Of a DNA stretch of 64,000 nt, positions 32,203 to 45,959 are shown one piece after another (the stretch's first letter is position 1; each line of letters starts with the position of its first letter). The notes under the pieces were generated by a model. That model did no database searches and was not told the origin of the DNA. It was given only the letters and a program-made list of their open reading frames with translations. Source of the DNA: Oscarella lobularis (Eukaryota > Porifera > Homoscleromorpha > Homosclerophorida > Oscarellidae). The position numbers were made by a program, and so were the translations under genes. The DNA is taken from contig NC_089180.1 in the NCBI RefSeq assembly GCF_947507565.1, forward strand, positions 1,488,001 through 1,552,000, in the 5' to 3' direction.

Positions 32203-32752
32203 GTAGTCAGGTCACCTGACCCTTGCACGTGACCGTGGCATAGGGTCAGGCCAAACGGGAGGGAACGGGAGGGGGGGATGTGTTGCACCCCGCACTGTGG
32301 AGTGCGGCCCAATCACAGGCCGAGTTGTCTGTGACGTAGGGACCAATTAGCTGTTCTAACCGTTTACGCCCTCGAATGTTTTTATACGAGTAGCGATGAG
32401 TGATCAAGGTCGATCGCACGCTTATGCCACCCAATCGTACGCGAAAATGTGACGATCGTACGCGAAAGAAAGCAATGTAGTACGCGAAAACGACGAACTC
32501 CTCAGCTGCGGAGCTCGTCGCTTCTGCGTACGATCACCTAGACCGCGCCTAGACTTTCCAATTCTCCCCTAGTTGTCTCGCTTTTGGGATCTCGAAGCTA
32601 TGACGTAGAGCGTCTCTAATAACTTAATTCGTTTAGTGCGTACCGCATGCAACACTTGGACCATGCGCGTTTGGCCAGACCCTTCCTCCCGAGCGAAGGG
32701 TGTGGCCTCCAGACTACCACGGTCACGTGCAAGGGTCAGGTGACCTGACTAC
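32203..32752. mobile_element. 550-bp non-autonomous DNA element (MITE)
   Basis: The ends are near-perfect inverted repeats of about 36 bp beginning GTAGTCAGGTCACCTGACCC and ending at the complement. Inside are further inverted pieces (GGGTCAGGCC...GGCCTCCAGAC, CGTACGCGAAAA/GCGTACGATC) and no coding potential. GGCCTCCAGACTA recurs at the 62-kb element, so the two are related. It sits about 100 bp upstream of the PLK1 start. Confidence 0.8.
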
Positions 32753-32857
32753 GCAGACGGTTGAACCACAGTTCCGTCAGTTCGTCTTTGAAAGGACCCA
32801 TCGAACGTTCTTCCTCACTCCTAGCAGAAGACCGAGGTCCACGATTCAGCACCAAAG

Positions 32858-35280
<2,423 letters not shown>

Positions 35281-35554
35281 CACGTACGGGGAGGGGATTA
35301 GTAGGTATTAGCTATTATTATTAATACGCAGTGGGGAATGCATTTTGAAGGGGGCCCCCTGTTGATACTGTCAGTCTTTTTTGTCTTTGATTTGTGCATG
35401 TAAATACAGGGCTAGCATTTGCTAGCTTCATGACAAACACAAGTACAGCACGTTCATAAATTAATAGACTAGGGCAACGACAGCGTCAACACGAAAATAA
35501 CCATAGTAGAGTTAAAAAACAAAGAGGCACAACGTTCTTAAACAATATATGCTA

Positions 35555-35976
35555 GGTGATGTAGTATTAGTTGACGTATCTAGAGAAATAGGCGTCAAGT
35601 CGGTCATAGCTTAGCAAATAATGTCTATTGCATCTGCTGTGCAATGTAAATGTACTGTACCGATGAGATAACTTGAAGCAGTGGTGCCGTCTGCAATGTT
35701 TTGCACAAAGTTAATTAAATGTGATTTGATTAGTGCTTAGTATGGAATTTAGCCCTCTGCAGTAGAAAAAGCAGCCGCCACACTCGCTATCACTACGTAG
35801 ATTGATGCCACTGCCAAATATGGGAGCGAGATCCGTTATTCGATTATCTCCCTCAGCTGAGCAGTCCTGGAAGTATGTCGATGGGAGAGACGGAAAGCAT
35901 TTGGATGGAATTTTGAGAAATTTGTTGAAGATTGACGTTGAAGGGAGCTAATTGAATTTCCGCGTTTTGGCTCCTT
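35555..35976. other. No gene recognised
   Basis: AT-rich sequence between the end of the PLK1 repeat and the LAS1L fragment. The upstream LAS1L exons would be expected here but are not found. Confidence 0.4.
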
Positions 35977-36637
35977 AGTGGAAATGCGTGACGGACTTCT
36001 CGTGGAAAAGGAAGTCTTATTTTGGAAACCGTTTGTGGTGTTTTGTCAGCAGAAAAAGAAGCGTTTTTTGCAGCTGATTATCATGGAAATGATCAAACGG
36101 ATTTCCCTTGATTGCGAGCAGAGAAGACTCGTTGCTTGGGTCATTTGTTTATTGGAATACGGCTCGTCGCAAGACGTGGATCTATGCTGGCCTATTCTCG
36201 CCGAATGGTGCCTCGAATATCCAAGTCGTCATTCGAGAGAATTCTTCGAAAGCATATAAGCAGAAATTTAGGAAGGAGGCCGGAAATTGAAGAATGGATT
36301 AGGAAAGCGTTGAAAGTAATTGATGCTTATGTTTATAGAGGAGGAGGAGGAGCTCTTCATGATAAGGGATCCACCCATCGTCATCGTGGAAAGGAAAGTG
36401 TCATCGTTTGCGAGACAGTGGGAAGAATGTCCCATTGGTCTATTCCCCGGTCAAAAGCTCGCCAGCGATATGTTGAACTGTCCTTCGACTTCCTGTGACA
36501 TCATAGACACAACAGGAAAAGAAGCGGAGCCGGAGGGCCAGTACACGACTAAAAACGACGATCGATGGTCCGACGACGATCTTATCGCACTGGAATCGAT
36601 TTACGACGAATTTTGCGCTATGAACGCGTCGATTTAG
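35977..36637 (+). pseudogene. LAS1L: LAS1L, C-terminal-half fragment
   Basis: LAS1L is the endonuclease that cuts ITS2 during 60S ribosome maturation; its nuclease HEPN domain is N-terminal. Here only the later part is seen: DGLLVEKEVLFWKPFVVFCQ, VAWVICLLEYGSSQDVDLCW, EWCLEYPSRHSREFF, RPEIEEWIRKALKVIDAY, and the conserved C-terminal WEECPIGLFPGQKLASDMLN followed by an acidic end and stop at 36637. Reading frame changes occur near 36260 and 36340, one of which may be an unrecognised short intron. The catalytic half is not upstream. Confidence 0.7.
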
Positions 36638-37377
36638 GCGTCGCATGCGGACGTGTTATTGTTTACGTAGGCGTGGCGATCGGCCCGTTTAATCACACTA
36701 AATGATGATACGTAAAGATGAAGATGCGTAGCGGACACAAACTTTTCCTAAACCGCTCTTTTTCTTTTTTTGTCTCCTACGGAGACAAAGCTCTAATACG
36801 CACCGCAAACGGTAGAAGTTGTCGAAGATGCGATAGTTCCACCATAGGCGCAAAGGACAAATACCGCGAAGTTAGCTATGGGAAAGAACGCGGTGTTTAG
36901 AAACTGGGTGTGGTTGCTTCTCTCGGCGCAATATCTAACTACTGAAACGATTCGAGTGAGAAACACGTTCGATATAACGTATTTCGGCGCGAGGGAGCGC
37001 TTGCGGTTCGGGCTAGGGGACTCAGGGAGGTTCGAGGTGGTTTATCATACTTTGAATTGCCAGTTAGCCATTCTATTTCGATGGCGGCGACCGACAAAGT
37101 GATAAAATTGAAGAATAGAATAGGACGAAGAAACATCGAGGCAGACGAGCAAGAGCGAGAAGGCGTTTTCGTTCTCAGAAGAGTGTTTATCAAAACCCGG
37201 ATAGTCTTCTAAATGAATTAGCGGCAGCCAAAGCTCCGCTTTTTTTGCTCTGTTAGACATCGAACATCAAAAGTACTGTGCCAAATGCTTCCAGCGACAT
37301 TGTACCCTACAGCACAGGCACGGACAGGCACAGTGGTCTTTCTAGATCACGTGACGGGGTAGAATCTACCGTAAAGA
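36638..37377. other. Weak minus-strand frame only
   Basis: A minus-strand frame from 37260 (MSNRAKKAELWLPLIHLEDY, PGFDKHSSENENAFSLLLVC) may be the first exon of a gene; no family recognised. The plus strand shows nothing supportable. Confidence 0.25.
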
Positions 37378-37742
37378 ATGGCTACGATCACCGTACGTCT
37401 TATTCGTTCGTTCGAGTATCGCGCACGATCAAATCGATCGTTCTACACGACGTGGATCTCGACCAGTCGATCGAAGACTTCGTAAAGCATCTCACCGAAA
37501 CGATTCGAACGTATCCAGGTAACGAAATCGCACCAAAACGCCTTCCTGCCCTCAAAACCCCTCGCCATCAGGCCTCCTTCCCCCCTTTTCGCACTCACGC
37601 CTACGACAGCCTCAAAATCGACTCCCAACCCCACGGCATGAAGCCGAACGACCTCGTAACGGGCTTCGACGACGAAGAAGAAACGATTCTAACGCGAATG
37701 CGTTTCTTAGGCGCCGCGAAGAAAAGAGGGTCTTCCTGCTGA
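37378..37742 (+). CDS. C2orf76: C2orf76 (UPF0538) homologue, partial
   Basis: A small conserved eukaryotic protein of unknown function, about 125 residues, ubiquitin-like in predicted fold. MATITVRLIRSFEYR, then SIVLHDVDLDQSIEDFVKHL, then after a short intron FPPFRTHAYDSLKIDSQPHG, MKPNDLVTGFDDEEE. A two-base GC repeat at about 37427 changes the frame after FEYR. The expected end (ETEIAFF-like) is missing; the frame stops after AAKKRGSSC. NOS1AP sequence begins 109 bp on. Confidence 0.75.
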
Positions 37743-37850
37743 CGAGAACGAGATATGGAGATATTGATGATGAACCATCCCATATATCGGTTAGAGAGAA
37801 GTTGGCGTGTAGGCCTCACGCTCGATCACGCGATCGTTTTTTTTTTTTAG

Positions 37851-38442
37851 GATTTTCTACGTGTCGCACGATTCGCTCGACTTGAAGATATTCAGCTACA
37901 TCGTTCGAGACGGGCCCGATAACGTCTTCAAGTGCAACGTCTTCAAAGCGCTGAAGAAGGTAAAGAGGGGAGGGGGAGAGCGCACATCCGGTCGAATGGA
38001 AGTCAGTCATTATTTCTTTTTTTCCCCGGTGTTCTCCAGTCGCAGGCGTTGCACATCGTTCGAACGATCGTCCAAGCGTTCGAAGTCTGCCACAAATACG
38101 AAATTCAAGATCGCGAACGCCCAAAACACGAAAACATCGGCGGAGAACGAAGCGAACGTCGAAGAAGTCGAAGAGACGGCGTCTTCGTCGCCGTCGCCGC
38201 CACAGACGGTCACGACGAACCGAAGGACGCCGCCGGCGACAGCGGCACGGAGGAGACCCCCATCGGACCCCTTATCACAGTCCGAACAACAGTCGAATAA
38301 GAATAAGCCGTCTCTCGGTCGCATCGTCAGCACGCCGCTCGTAAAACAAGGCGGACACGACGTCGTTGTGCCGAGCGTTTCCATGCCGCCTAAGGAGTCG
38401 AAGACGGCCGTTTCATCCTCCCAACGCGACTTTGCTCAGTAG
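37851..38442 (+). pseudogene. NOS1AP: NOS1AP-like PTB domain, C-terminal part
   Basis: NOS1AP (CAPON) is an adaptor whose PTB domain binds partners such as Dexras and Scribble. The exon at 37851 follows a poly-pyrimidine acceptor and reads [36 protein letters not shown]; the next (from about 38040) reads [20 protein letters not shown], the last helix of the PTB fold. The first half of the PTB domain is missing upstream. After HKYEI two overlapping frames are open: an acidic/basic one to 38300 and a Ser/Pro-rich one to 38442; codon context does not decide. The C-terminal PDZ ligand for nNOS is not seen. Confidence 0.75.
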
Positions 38443-38510
38443 GCGTGGGCGTTCTCAGGCGTGGGCGTTCTCAGGCGCGCGCGCATAAGGGCAACGCCCT
38501 TACGAACAAA

Positions 38511-39280
38511 ATGGGCCGAGAAAGCAACGAAGAAGAGTCCGAAGTCAGTCTGTGGATCAAATACGCCTTCAACTTCATCTTCTGGATCATCGGCTGCGTC
38601 CTTTTCGGCGTCTCTACGCGGAGTTCGACAAGGGTTGGGAAAACATCAACGAAACGTTCTCGACCGATCCAGCGATCTTCTCCTGATCGTCGGCGCTCTC
38701 ATCTTCATCATCTGCTTCTGCGGCTGCTTGGGGGCCCTGCGCGAGATTCACAAGATTCTCCTCCAAATATTCGTCTGGTCCATTGGCGTCATTTTTCTTC
38801 TCGAAATCATCGCCGTGCTCGCCTTCGTCTTTCGCAACGAGCTCACGTCGGCGATCGAGAAATACGTTAGTAACGCCATCGAACGACGTCATTGATTCGA
38901 TTCAGGAATATTTTGAATGCTGCGGCGGCGTCGATCAGAACGACTGGGATTTGAACGAATATTTCAACTGTTCGAGTCCCTCCCCGGAGGCGTGCGGCGT
39001 TCCTTTTTCGTGCTGCATGACCAAAGACGAACGAATCAATTCCTAATGCGGTTACGACGTCCGACGACTCAAGGCCAATAACGAATTGGATAACGCTCAC
39101 ATTTGGAGTAGGGGATGTTTCGACGAGATTGTGGTGTGGGCAAAGAGCAGTTTGATATTGATAGCATCCATTGCGTTGAGTATGGCCGTGCTGCAGATAT
39201 TTGCAGTTGGAGTCTCGTGTCCAGTATCAAAAGACGGAGGATGCATACGACTGATCGAGGTTAGAGTCTGTGTGCGTTCG
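38511..39280 (+). pseudogene. Tetraspanin (TSPAN5/14/17/33 group)
   Basis: Four-span scaffold proteins; this group (TspanC8) guides ADAM10. Starts MGRESNEEESEVSLWIKYAF with TM1 (NFIFWIIGCVLFGVS), EFDKGWENINETFSTDPAIF, TM2 ([20 protein letters not shown]), TM3 ([20 protein letters not shown]), the large loop with [20 protein letters not shown] and VPFSCC, then TM4 (LILIASIALSMAVLQIFAVG). The CCG and PxSCC loop with eight cysteines is diagnostic. The frame changes twice around 38625-38690, and a TAA lies in frame in the loop just before CGYDVRRL (about 39045). These together suggest a broken copy, though the overall architecture is complete. Confidence 0.82.
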
Positions 39281-39496
39281 TCAAAGGTTTTCATTTCTTT
39301 TTTTCTCTGTGCATGAATGTGTATTAGTAGTGAGTGTACATTTTTCAAACGAGCTTGCCATATACTGTATTTGCTACGGAAACGGAACTGGGCACAATCA
39401 AACTACTAACATGCAGAAAAAAAATACGCACAGACTTGGCAAACAAAAAGATGCAGCTAACAGTGCTTCCAAAGACAGCGTCTTTCTTTTCTCTGT

Positions 39497-39664
39497 CTAG
39501 TGAGAATGACCGTGATCTCCTCCATGAGCATGACCCCGGGAATCTGTAGCCATTTCAGTGGCATTGCATCCGTTGTCTCCGTGAGCGTGCCCACCGTGGT
39601 CGTGCGGCACCATCATGAGACAGGCCATGAAAGTGAATCCGAGTGTCACGGCAACGGCCCACTT
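39497..39664 (-). CDS. C-terminal exon, His-rich tail (ZIP-like transporter?)
   Basis: Follows an acceptor (CAATAG) and reads KWAVAVTLGFTFMACLMMVP (one membrane span), DHGGHAHGDNG and ends GDHGHSH stop. A final membrane span plus His-rich tail suits zinc/iron transporters of the ZIP (SLC39) family, but no other exon is found, so the call is tentative. Confidence 0.35.
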   Translation of the reverse strand, partial: KWAVAVTLGFTFMACLMMVPHDHGGHAHGDNGCNATEMATDSRGHAHGGDHGHSH

Positions 39665-40195
39665 CTATTGAAATCTGTCTCGAAGCTCTGACGACGCCCC
39701 ACGAGGCGACTTTCCATTGCTGGGTCATTCGAAACACGGATAAAATCTATTTTATCATCCGTGTTCGAACGGTCTTGAATTTTTGCAACTCCAAAATCTT
39801 CTTGTAAGAAAGTCGCCACAAGATTTTTTTTATTTTCGTGATCGATCAGACATTTCTAACGTATCGAAAAAACTTCAGGGTGCTAGTTATGGATTTTATT
39901 GTCTTCGCGCTTTTACGTCAATTTCCCGGATGTTATTGGGGAGGGCGGGACGTTCCCACGAGAATTAGAGGTCTTTAGCATTAATTAAGCTCAAAACGCC
40001 GTTTGAAGCTTCGCGCCAAATACACGGAATGCAATGGGGTTAGCGCGCGTTCCCTTCTAGCGTTCGATCGGAATTCTCCGTCTTCTTCGCCTCGTTCGTC
40101 ATCATTGGAGCTACAGGTACAAGAGAACGATTTTTCTACTACATTTTGTCCACTATAGACCGTTAGGTCGACGTCTCGCACGAGTCGGACAGATT

Positions 40196-40800
40196 ATGGA
40201 AGCACCGGACTCGCCGCCGCCGCCGCCGTCCAAACGCGTCATCCCAGCTCAACGCTATCGAAAAGGAGATCCTCTTCCCAAAGGCGTCAGTGGAGCGCCG
40301 AACGAACGCAAGCTCGTCGAGCTCATGGAGAAAACGGGCTGCATGATTTCGCAGACGAACGGCCAACGACGCTTCGGTCCGCCGCCCGACTGGCCGCCCG
40401 ACGAGCCACGTCCGCCATATGGCTGCGAAGTGTTCATCGGAAAAATACCGCGGGATTTCTACGAAGACGAACTCGTTCCCGTGCTCCAGACGATCGGACG
40501 ACTTTACGAGCTACGTCTAATGATGGATTTCTCTGCGGCTACGCCTTCGCCGTCTTCGCGTCGCGCGACGAGGCGAAGCAATGCGCGCGCGCTCGACAAC
40601 TACGAAATACGCCGCGGTCGATCGCTGAGCGTATGCATGTCCGTCGACAACTGGCATACCGAAGAAGGTCACCAAGGCGGATATAAATTGATGCATTATT
40701 TAAGAAAATTGTTTAGGTTCTTGCAAGTCGTTTGCTTCCCACGGCGGAAGGAATTTCAGCCAGTGACTTGTTTCAATTTCGAGAGAAATTTCTGAGCGTC
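40196..40800 (+). pseudogene. hnRNP Q/R - RBM46/47 - A1CF family RRM protein, N-terminal fragment
   Basis: RNA-binding proteins with three RRMs. MEAPDSPPPPPSKRVIPAQR is followed by LVELMEKTGCMISQTNGQRR, the family-typical segment before RRM1, then GCEVFIGKIPRDFYEDELVP (RNP2), GRLYELRLMMDFS, GYAFAVFASRDEAKQC (RNP1) and ALDNYEIRRGRSLSVCMS, with GIPKKVTKAD from the start of RRM2. Conserved segments fall in alternating frames (changes near 40535, 40590 and 40660), and RRM2 stops after a few residues. RRM3 is absent. Family call firm, member uncertain. Confidence 0.75.
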
Positions 40801-41389
40801 AATGGACACAGGTATAGGGAAGAGATATTGCGTAACTTTTTTCTATCTTCTTTTTGTAGACGCATCATTGACGTTTTGCGATGAGTATCGCCTTCGTCGA
40901 GCGTGAGCCCAGAAATTCTTCAAACCTATATGACCATTGCGCTCAGGATCACAAGGTAAAACTAATGAAAATTATAGATATTTCTGATACGATTTTTTGC
41001 AGGTATCTCTTGTGTGGACCGGAAGCGGTTGTTACAGCCCACGCGGCAGAGGCAGTGGCTGCCGTTCCAGCGGAAGAAGCCGTCCGTCGACGTGTCCAGT
41101 CGTGGTATTAATTAATTATTAAAACGCTATTTTGAATAAATAGGAGGAACCGGGTCTACGTACTACGTTTAGACGATGGATGACGGTCAATTTCTTGACA
41201 CGGCTACTTGCGTGTTGGACGTCGCTTGGGCTGCAGCCGTTGGTCAGTTTAGCAGAGATAGTCGCGGGGGATGTGAGTGGGATGAGACTGAAGTGGAGGA
41301 AAATCAAAGAGTACGTGATGCGGCGATTGCCATCTCGTTAGTTCAATATTATTATTGATTGATTTTTATTGTGTTTTCTTAGGAGTCTG
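40801..41389. other. Unassigned
   Basis: Short plus-strand frames (40881-41111, 41176-41358) without recognisable motifs. One frame near 41030-41100 is rich in Gly/Arg/Ser and might be the tail of an RNA-binding protein. Confidence 0.25.
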
Positions 41390-41880
41390 ATATTGCTGTG
41401 ATGGCTTTGGAATTGTTTGTTTCCTTTACCTGATGACGAATACGAAGTGTGGTCGTAACTCGGTCCCGTCTGATCGGTGAGCGTCGATCCGCTGCTGCGC
41501 GTCCAGTCCGCCGTATCCGACTGCACGTTCTTCCAGCCGCACATTCCCTGCTCGAAATCGCACTCATTGGCTGAAATGAAAAAAAAACGTCGCGTACACG
41601 TGAGCACCATAAAACGTATCAAGGCGCACTCACCGCAACCCAACTCATCGCTTCCATCATCACAGTCGTCGAGTCCATTGCATTCCCAATTGCTTCGATA
41701 GCACTGTTTATTCGCACACTGTTTCTCCGCGGAAGTACACGGTCCTATATACAATAATCAATCATCATTTTATCCTAATCTTATTGCCTTCGTCGTACGT
41801 GGAGTGCACGGCTCGAACATGATGTCGTCGATCGCTATATCAGACGATCTATGAATTGTGACGCAATTCAAGCTGTGGGC
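41390..41880 (-). pseudogene. MAM-LDLa-MAM extracellular domain fragment
   Basis: Extracellular repeat modules found in animal receptors and secreted proteins. The exon near 41850-41790 ends a MAM domain (SSDIAIDDIMFEPCTP); the next (41755-41630) is an LDL-receptor class A module (QCANKQCYRSNWECNGLDDC, DDGSDELGCG, with the calcium-binding acidic motif); the next (41575-41430) begins another MAM domain (ECDFEQGMCGWKNVQSDTAD). Upstream and downstream domains are not in the window, so this is an internal piece of a larger array. Confidence 0.8.
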
Positions 41881-42203
41881 TTCAGAGTTTGAGACTTTTT
41901 AGGCTAAATGCGTGCGTACCGCTGCTTCTTCTTCTTCGTCGTCTGCCGTCTTCTGCTACGTTTTCTCTCGCTTTAGTTGTCCGTTCTTCGCTACTCTCTT
42001 TGTCTCTCTTTGTACTGCTGCACTTATTTATACTGCGCATGTACTCGCACGTTGGTGAATGTTTGGCTAGCATTATGTCTCGTTCCTTGTAGGAGGAGTA
42101 TGCAAGGTGAATGGAAAAAAATAGAGCAAGGTAAAAAAACCCGCCTATTAGCGTTCAACCGCACGAATATAATATTAAATTAAAAAATAACGAATTCCCC
42201 TCT

Positions 42204-44145
42204 CTAGTGAAATCTCACAAAAGCTAACAAACTCCTCGGAATGTTCTCCTGAAACTCGACCCCGTGATCTATAATCGCGCACGCGGCGAGCGTCTGTAGC
42301 GATTTAAAGGGCGCCGCTTTGGCGAGGCATTCGTTCAACTCGGGTTGATTACCTGTCAAGTGAAAGGCCGTCTGCTGCGCTTCGTCTCGACAATGAGCAT
42401 AGGCACCGTTTCTTATGAGACACCGTATTGCTTCTGGCTTTGCTTTCGAGTCGGGATGACAGGCTAGTAGGAGCGGTGTCTGTCTGTAGCGATCTTGCAC
42501 GTTTAGACGACTTCCGCATTGGACGAGAGCGTCGATGACGTGGCACGACGGAAAGTCCATGGGTCGCTTATCCGTCGTGACGTTGCCTTTCGTTTTCGAC
42601 GTGCACGCCATGTGAAGGAGAGTTTGACCGTCGGAATTTCGCAGATTGAGACGCACGAGACGACGAATCAATTCCCTCTGGGCGGGCAGGAGTTCTTTGC
42701 TCCCGGACGACGACGACGTTGTACAGAGAAGCCAAACGGCGAGAAGGTGAAGCGTGGCAACGAGAAGACGATTCAACGCTTTTTCGCTCGCCTCGGACGG
42801 CGAACATTTAATTTCATCAACTGCAAGAATAACCTGAAGAGAAGTATCTGAAGTATCTATCTCTCTCTATCTATATTTCTCTTACCTGATCGACGGCTTC
42901 GCCGAAAAACGGCTCCATGTCCGAGTGATACAACTTCAAATGAAGATAAGTAAAAAGTCGCGCGTACACGAGAATAATCTCGTCCTCTTGAAATCCGGCG
43001 CTATCGATTTTGTACTGAACCGATCGCTGGAGTTCGAGCGAGTGGAGCAACAGTTCGACGCAGCGATCGTACATGTGATAGCGAATGTATTGGACGGCGC
43101 GATAGCGCACCTGATGGGCGGTGAACGGATGCTGGGCGCCGAGCACGCGTTCGCGTATCGCGAGCGCGCGCATCAGCGTCATGTCGGGATCGGCAACGAG
43201 CGCGTGAAGATCGGCGTCGTCGCGCGGCTCCATCACGTTCAAATAGGCCGAATTTCGGCGGGAATTGTGAAGGATTTCGATCGATTCGGGAAGAAATTCG
43301 CGTCGCATTGCGAGCGCCATTTTCCACGCCGTCCAAACCGTCGACTGGTCTTTCTCCGCGTCGACGATCGAAGCGCCGACGAGTTCGAGACCGTTAACGC
43401 ATTCCTCTTTCGAATATTCGTCTAATGTGATTAGATACTCGACTGTGGTGAAATTCGCGTACGCCGCGGCGACGAGCAACTCGTTCAGCCCCGTCGACTC
43501 TTTCCCACGCTTCGCGTTGATACCAAATAGAAATTTGACGACTTTGAGTTTTCCCGTAGCGCACGCCGTCAAAAGCGCTGTCTGATTTTGATCGTTAGGA
43601 ATGTTGACGTCACATCCGGCGTGGTATAACTCCGTGACGACTTCGATGTTGCCGTGGAAACAGGCACCGCGAAAAGGGGTGGAGCCCGTTTTCGTGCCGT
43701 GATTCAGATTGGCGCCGCGTCGAGCGAATTCCCGTACGAGATGGACGTGATTTCCCGTCGCCGCGATCCAGAGAGGCGTCGATCCCTCGACGAAGCGATC
43801 GTAGCTGTTCTTTTGAAACGATTTCACTTTTCCCGTCTGTTCGATGTCGACGCGACACTCGTCGAGCATGAAACGGATGAGATCGACGTAATTTGCGCTC
43901 GCCGCGGCGAGGAGAGCCGTTCCGCCGTTGCGCGGATGCGTGCCGAGGAGATCGACGATGATTTCGCTGCGATTTCCGTTGCGATAGTTGAGTCGGGTGA
44001 GAATTCCGCAGTAACTGTCGAGATTGCGCCTAAACGGCTCCATCTCGCCCCGATCCGCGTTTCCGTACAGTGTCTCGATGCCCATGTGAAGTGCTTTTGT
44101 CATTACTTCGCATTCGGGCGACGCATCGACGCCGACTTCGTCCAT
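42204..44145 (-). CDS. FEM1: FEM1 family ankyrin protein, CRL2 substrate receptor
   Basis: FEM1 proteins are ankyrin-repeat receptors of CUL2 ubiquitin ligases that read C-terminal degrons. Two exons (44145-42886 and 42833-42204) give 629 residues, as in FEM1A/B/C. The start MDEVGVDASPECEVMTK was chosen over an upstream Met (44220) because homology begins there. The N-terminal ankyrin repeats include GGTALLAAASANYVDLIRFM, GSTPLWIAATGNHVHLVREF, GSTPFRGACFHGNIEVVTEL and QTALLTACATGKLKVVKFL; TPR-like helices follow (MTLMRALAIRERVLGAQHPF), then C-terminal ankyrins (DGQTLLHMAC, RQTPLLLACHPDSKA). No lesion seen. FEM1B and FEM1C cannot be separated by eye. Confidence 0.92.
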
Positions 44146-44372
44146 TTGCCTTTGTTTAGTGTGCGCATGAGCGCGAGGACACCTTGGGATGACGTGAAGC
44201 CAGTGACGCAAGATGTACAAAAAATGACGAACGTAAACAAAACTTTTGTCTCTAAAAATTTGATTTTCACATTGCTACGGTTCTGCTTACAAGTCCAATG
44301 AAATACAGCACATTTGCGACCCTACTGGCGACCCTACGTACTGTCACCCTAGCGTGCGATAGCTACAGAAAC

Positions 44373-45643
44373 ATGGCGAGCTTTCTAGCCAAATTGCGTC
44401 GCTTTTCTAGTAAGAATCGCCACTTTACGAGTAAAGACATTGTCTTAGCGACCTCCGTCGCAAGGAATCAAGTAAGCGATCCCGTCAAAATGCTGAATCT
44501 CACTTCTCAGCCAATCGGATTCGTCGGTCTGGGCAACATGGGCGCTCACATGGCACGCAATCTTGTCAAAGCGGGCCATCGCGTCATCGTGCACGACAAA
44601 GAGAGCGCGCCCGTCGAAGAACTGCGTCAGAACGGCGCCGAAGTGGCAACGAACCCCGCCCACGTTGCCGAACAATCTAAACACGTGATCACGATGTTGC
44701 TGTCGAGTCCGCACGTGCGAGAAGTCTACGCGGGAGAAAACGGGATATTCAAGTGAGATATCAATAAATAAGAGAATAATATTTAAATTATTATTATGAA
44801 AGATCTCTTCATTCGGGATCATTGTTAATTGATTCGAGCACAATTGATCCTGCCGTCACGAAGGAAATGGGAGCCATGGCTACAGAGAAAGGAGCTCGAA
44901 TGGTCGTTGCTCCGGTTTCTGGAGGTGCAGTGTAGCAGCAAAATGTCTACCTACCTTGATTATATCTCTATCTAAGGTATTACTGCAGCTCGAGATGCTC
45001 TTCTTACTTTTATCGTTGGCGGTAGCAAGGACGCTTTTGAGGACGCCGAAAAGCTTCTCAAACTTATGGGAAAGAATGTCTTTCACTGTGGCAGTCTTGG
45101 AGCAGGCCAGGTAAAAATGAAAAGTCTCAAATGAAGTTTGATGTTGCTTTTCAGGCGGTGAAACTATGCAATAATCTCATGTTGGGCATCACAATGTTTG
45201 GCACAGCTGAAGTGATGAATCTTGGCATGAGGTAAAGATAATCTTCTCTAGATAAATCCTATATGGATTTCCTAGACTTGGGCTTGATCCCAAATTGCTT
45301 GCTGACGTGATGAACGTCAGCTCCGGCCAATCGTGGTCGAGCTTGAAATATAACCCCCTGTTCCGGGTGTTCTCGACGGCATTCCATCAAGCAATAATTA
45401 TCAAGGAGGACTTGCTTCTAAGCTCATGCTAAAAGTCTTCAATATTACATAGTGATATAGATTAAATAATGGTTGATTTTTTAGGATTTGGGTTTGGCGT
45501 TGAATGCAGCCAAAGATACGTCTTCGGCCACGCCTCTCGGATCTCTTGCCATGCAACTCTATCAAATTATGTGCGATCAGGGATTCAATTCCAAAGATTT
45601 TTCATCTGCTTATCAATTTATTAGTAAAAAGGAAAGGGTCTGA
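44373..45643 (+). CDS. HIBADH: 3-hydroxyisobutyrate dehydrogenase (mitochondrial)
   Basis: HIBADH oxidises 3-hydroxyisobutyrate in valine breakdown. The start at 44373 gives a mitochondrial presequence (MASFLAKLRRFSSKNRHFTS). Exons: 44373-44752, 44803-44924, 44977-45110, 45155-45231, 45276-45434, 45485-45643. Motifs: IGFVGLGNMGAHMARNLVKA (NAD site), LLIDSSTIDPAVTKEM, VVAPVSGG, VKLCNNLMLGITMFGTAEVM with the catalytic Lys, LGLDPKLLADVMNVSSGQSW, KDLGLALNAAKD and GFNSKDFSSAYQF. At a run of five C (about 45348) one base is short, so PVPGVLDGIPSSNNYQGGL continues in another frame. The donor of the fifth intron is GTCTTC, unusual. Otherwise complete. Confidence 0.9.
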
Positions 45644-45959
45644 TTTTTTCTTTTTTCACTGTGTTGTTGATTCATTATTTGCCACCTACAATGAGCTTCC
45701 TTTTACAGTGTATAAAAAGATAAGTCGACACCTTTGACTTCGACCCCTGTGGAACTTCCCTTTGAACTAGGTCTACAAGAGTTTGATGCAGGGGAAATTG
45801 TTGATACAGTCTACGTTGAGATGATTTATCCCCAGCCTTTGCAGGCTCCTCATTAAATCAGCCCTGTCATAGATTTTTCGACCGCGTCCGTCTCTCAAAT
45901 TAATAATCTCGCTTATGAGATTGGTGAAAAGACGTTGCATATTGACTAAAGCCTGTGCC

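Noticed and set aside
42925-43425. 166-codon plus-strand open frame, and a 215-codon one at 43654-44301
   Set aside because: Both are antisense shadows of the FEM1 exon; codon composition and homology favour the minus strand.
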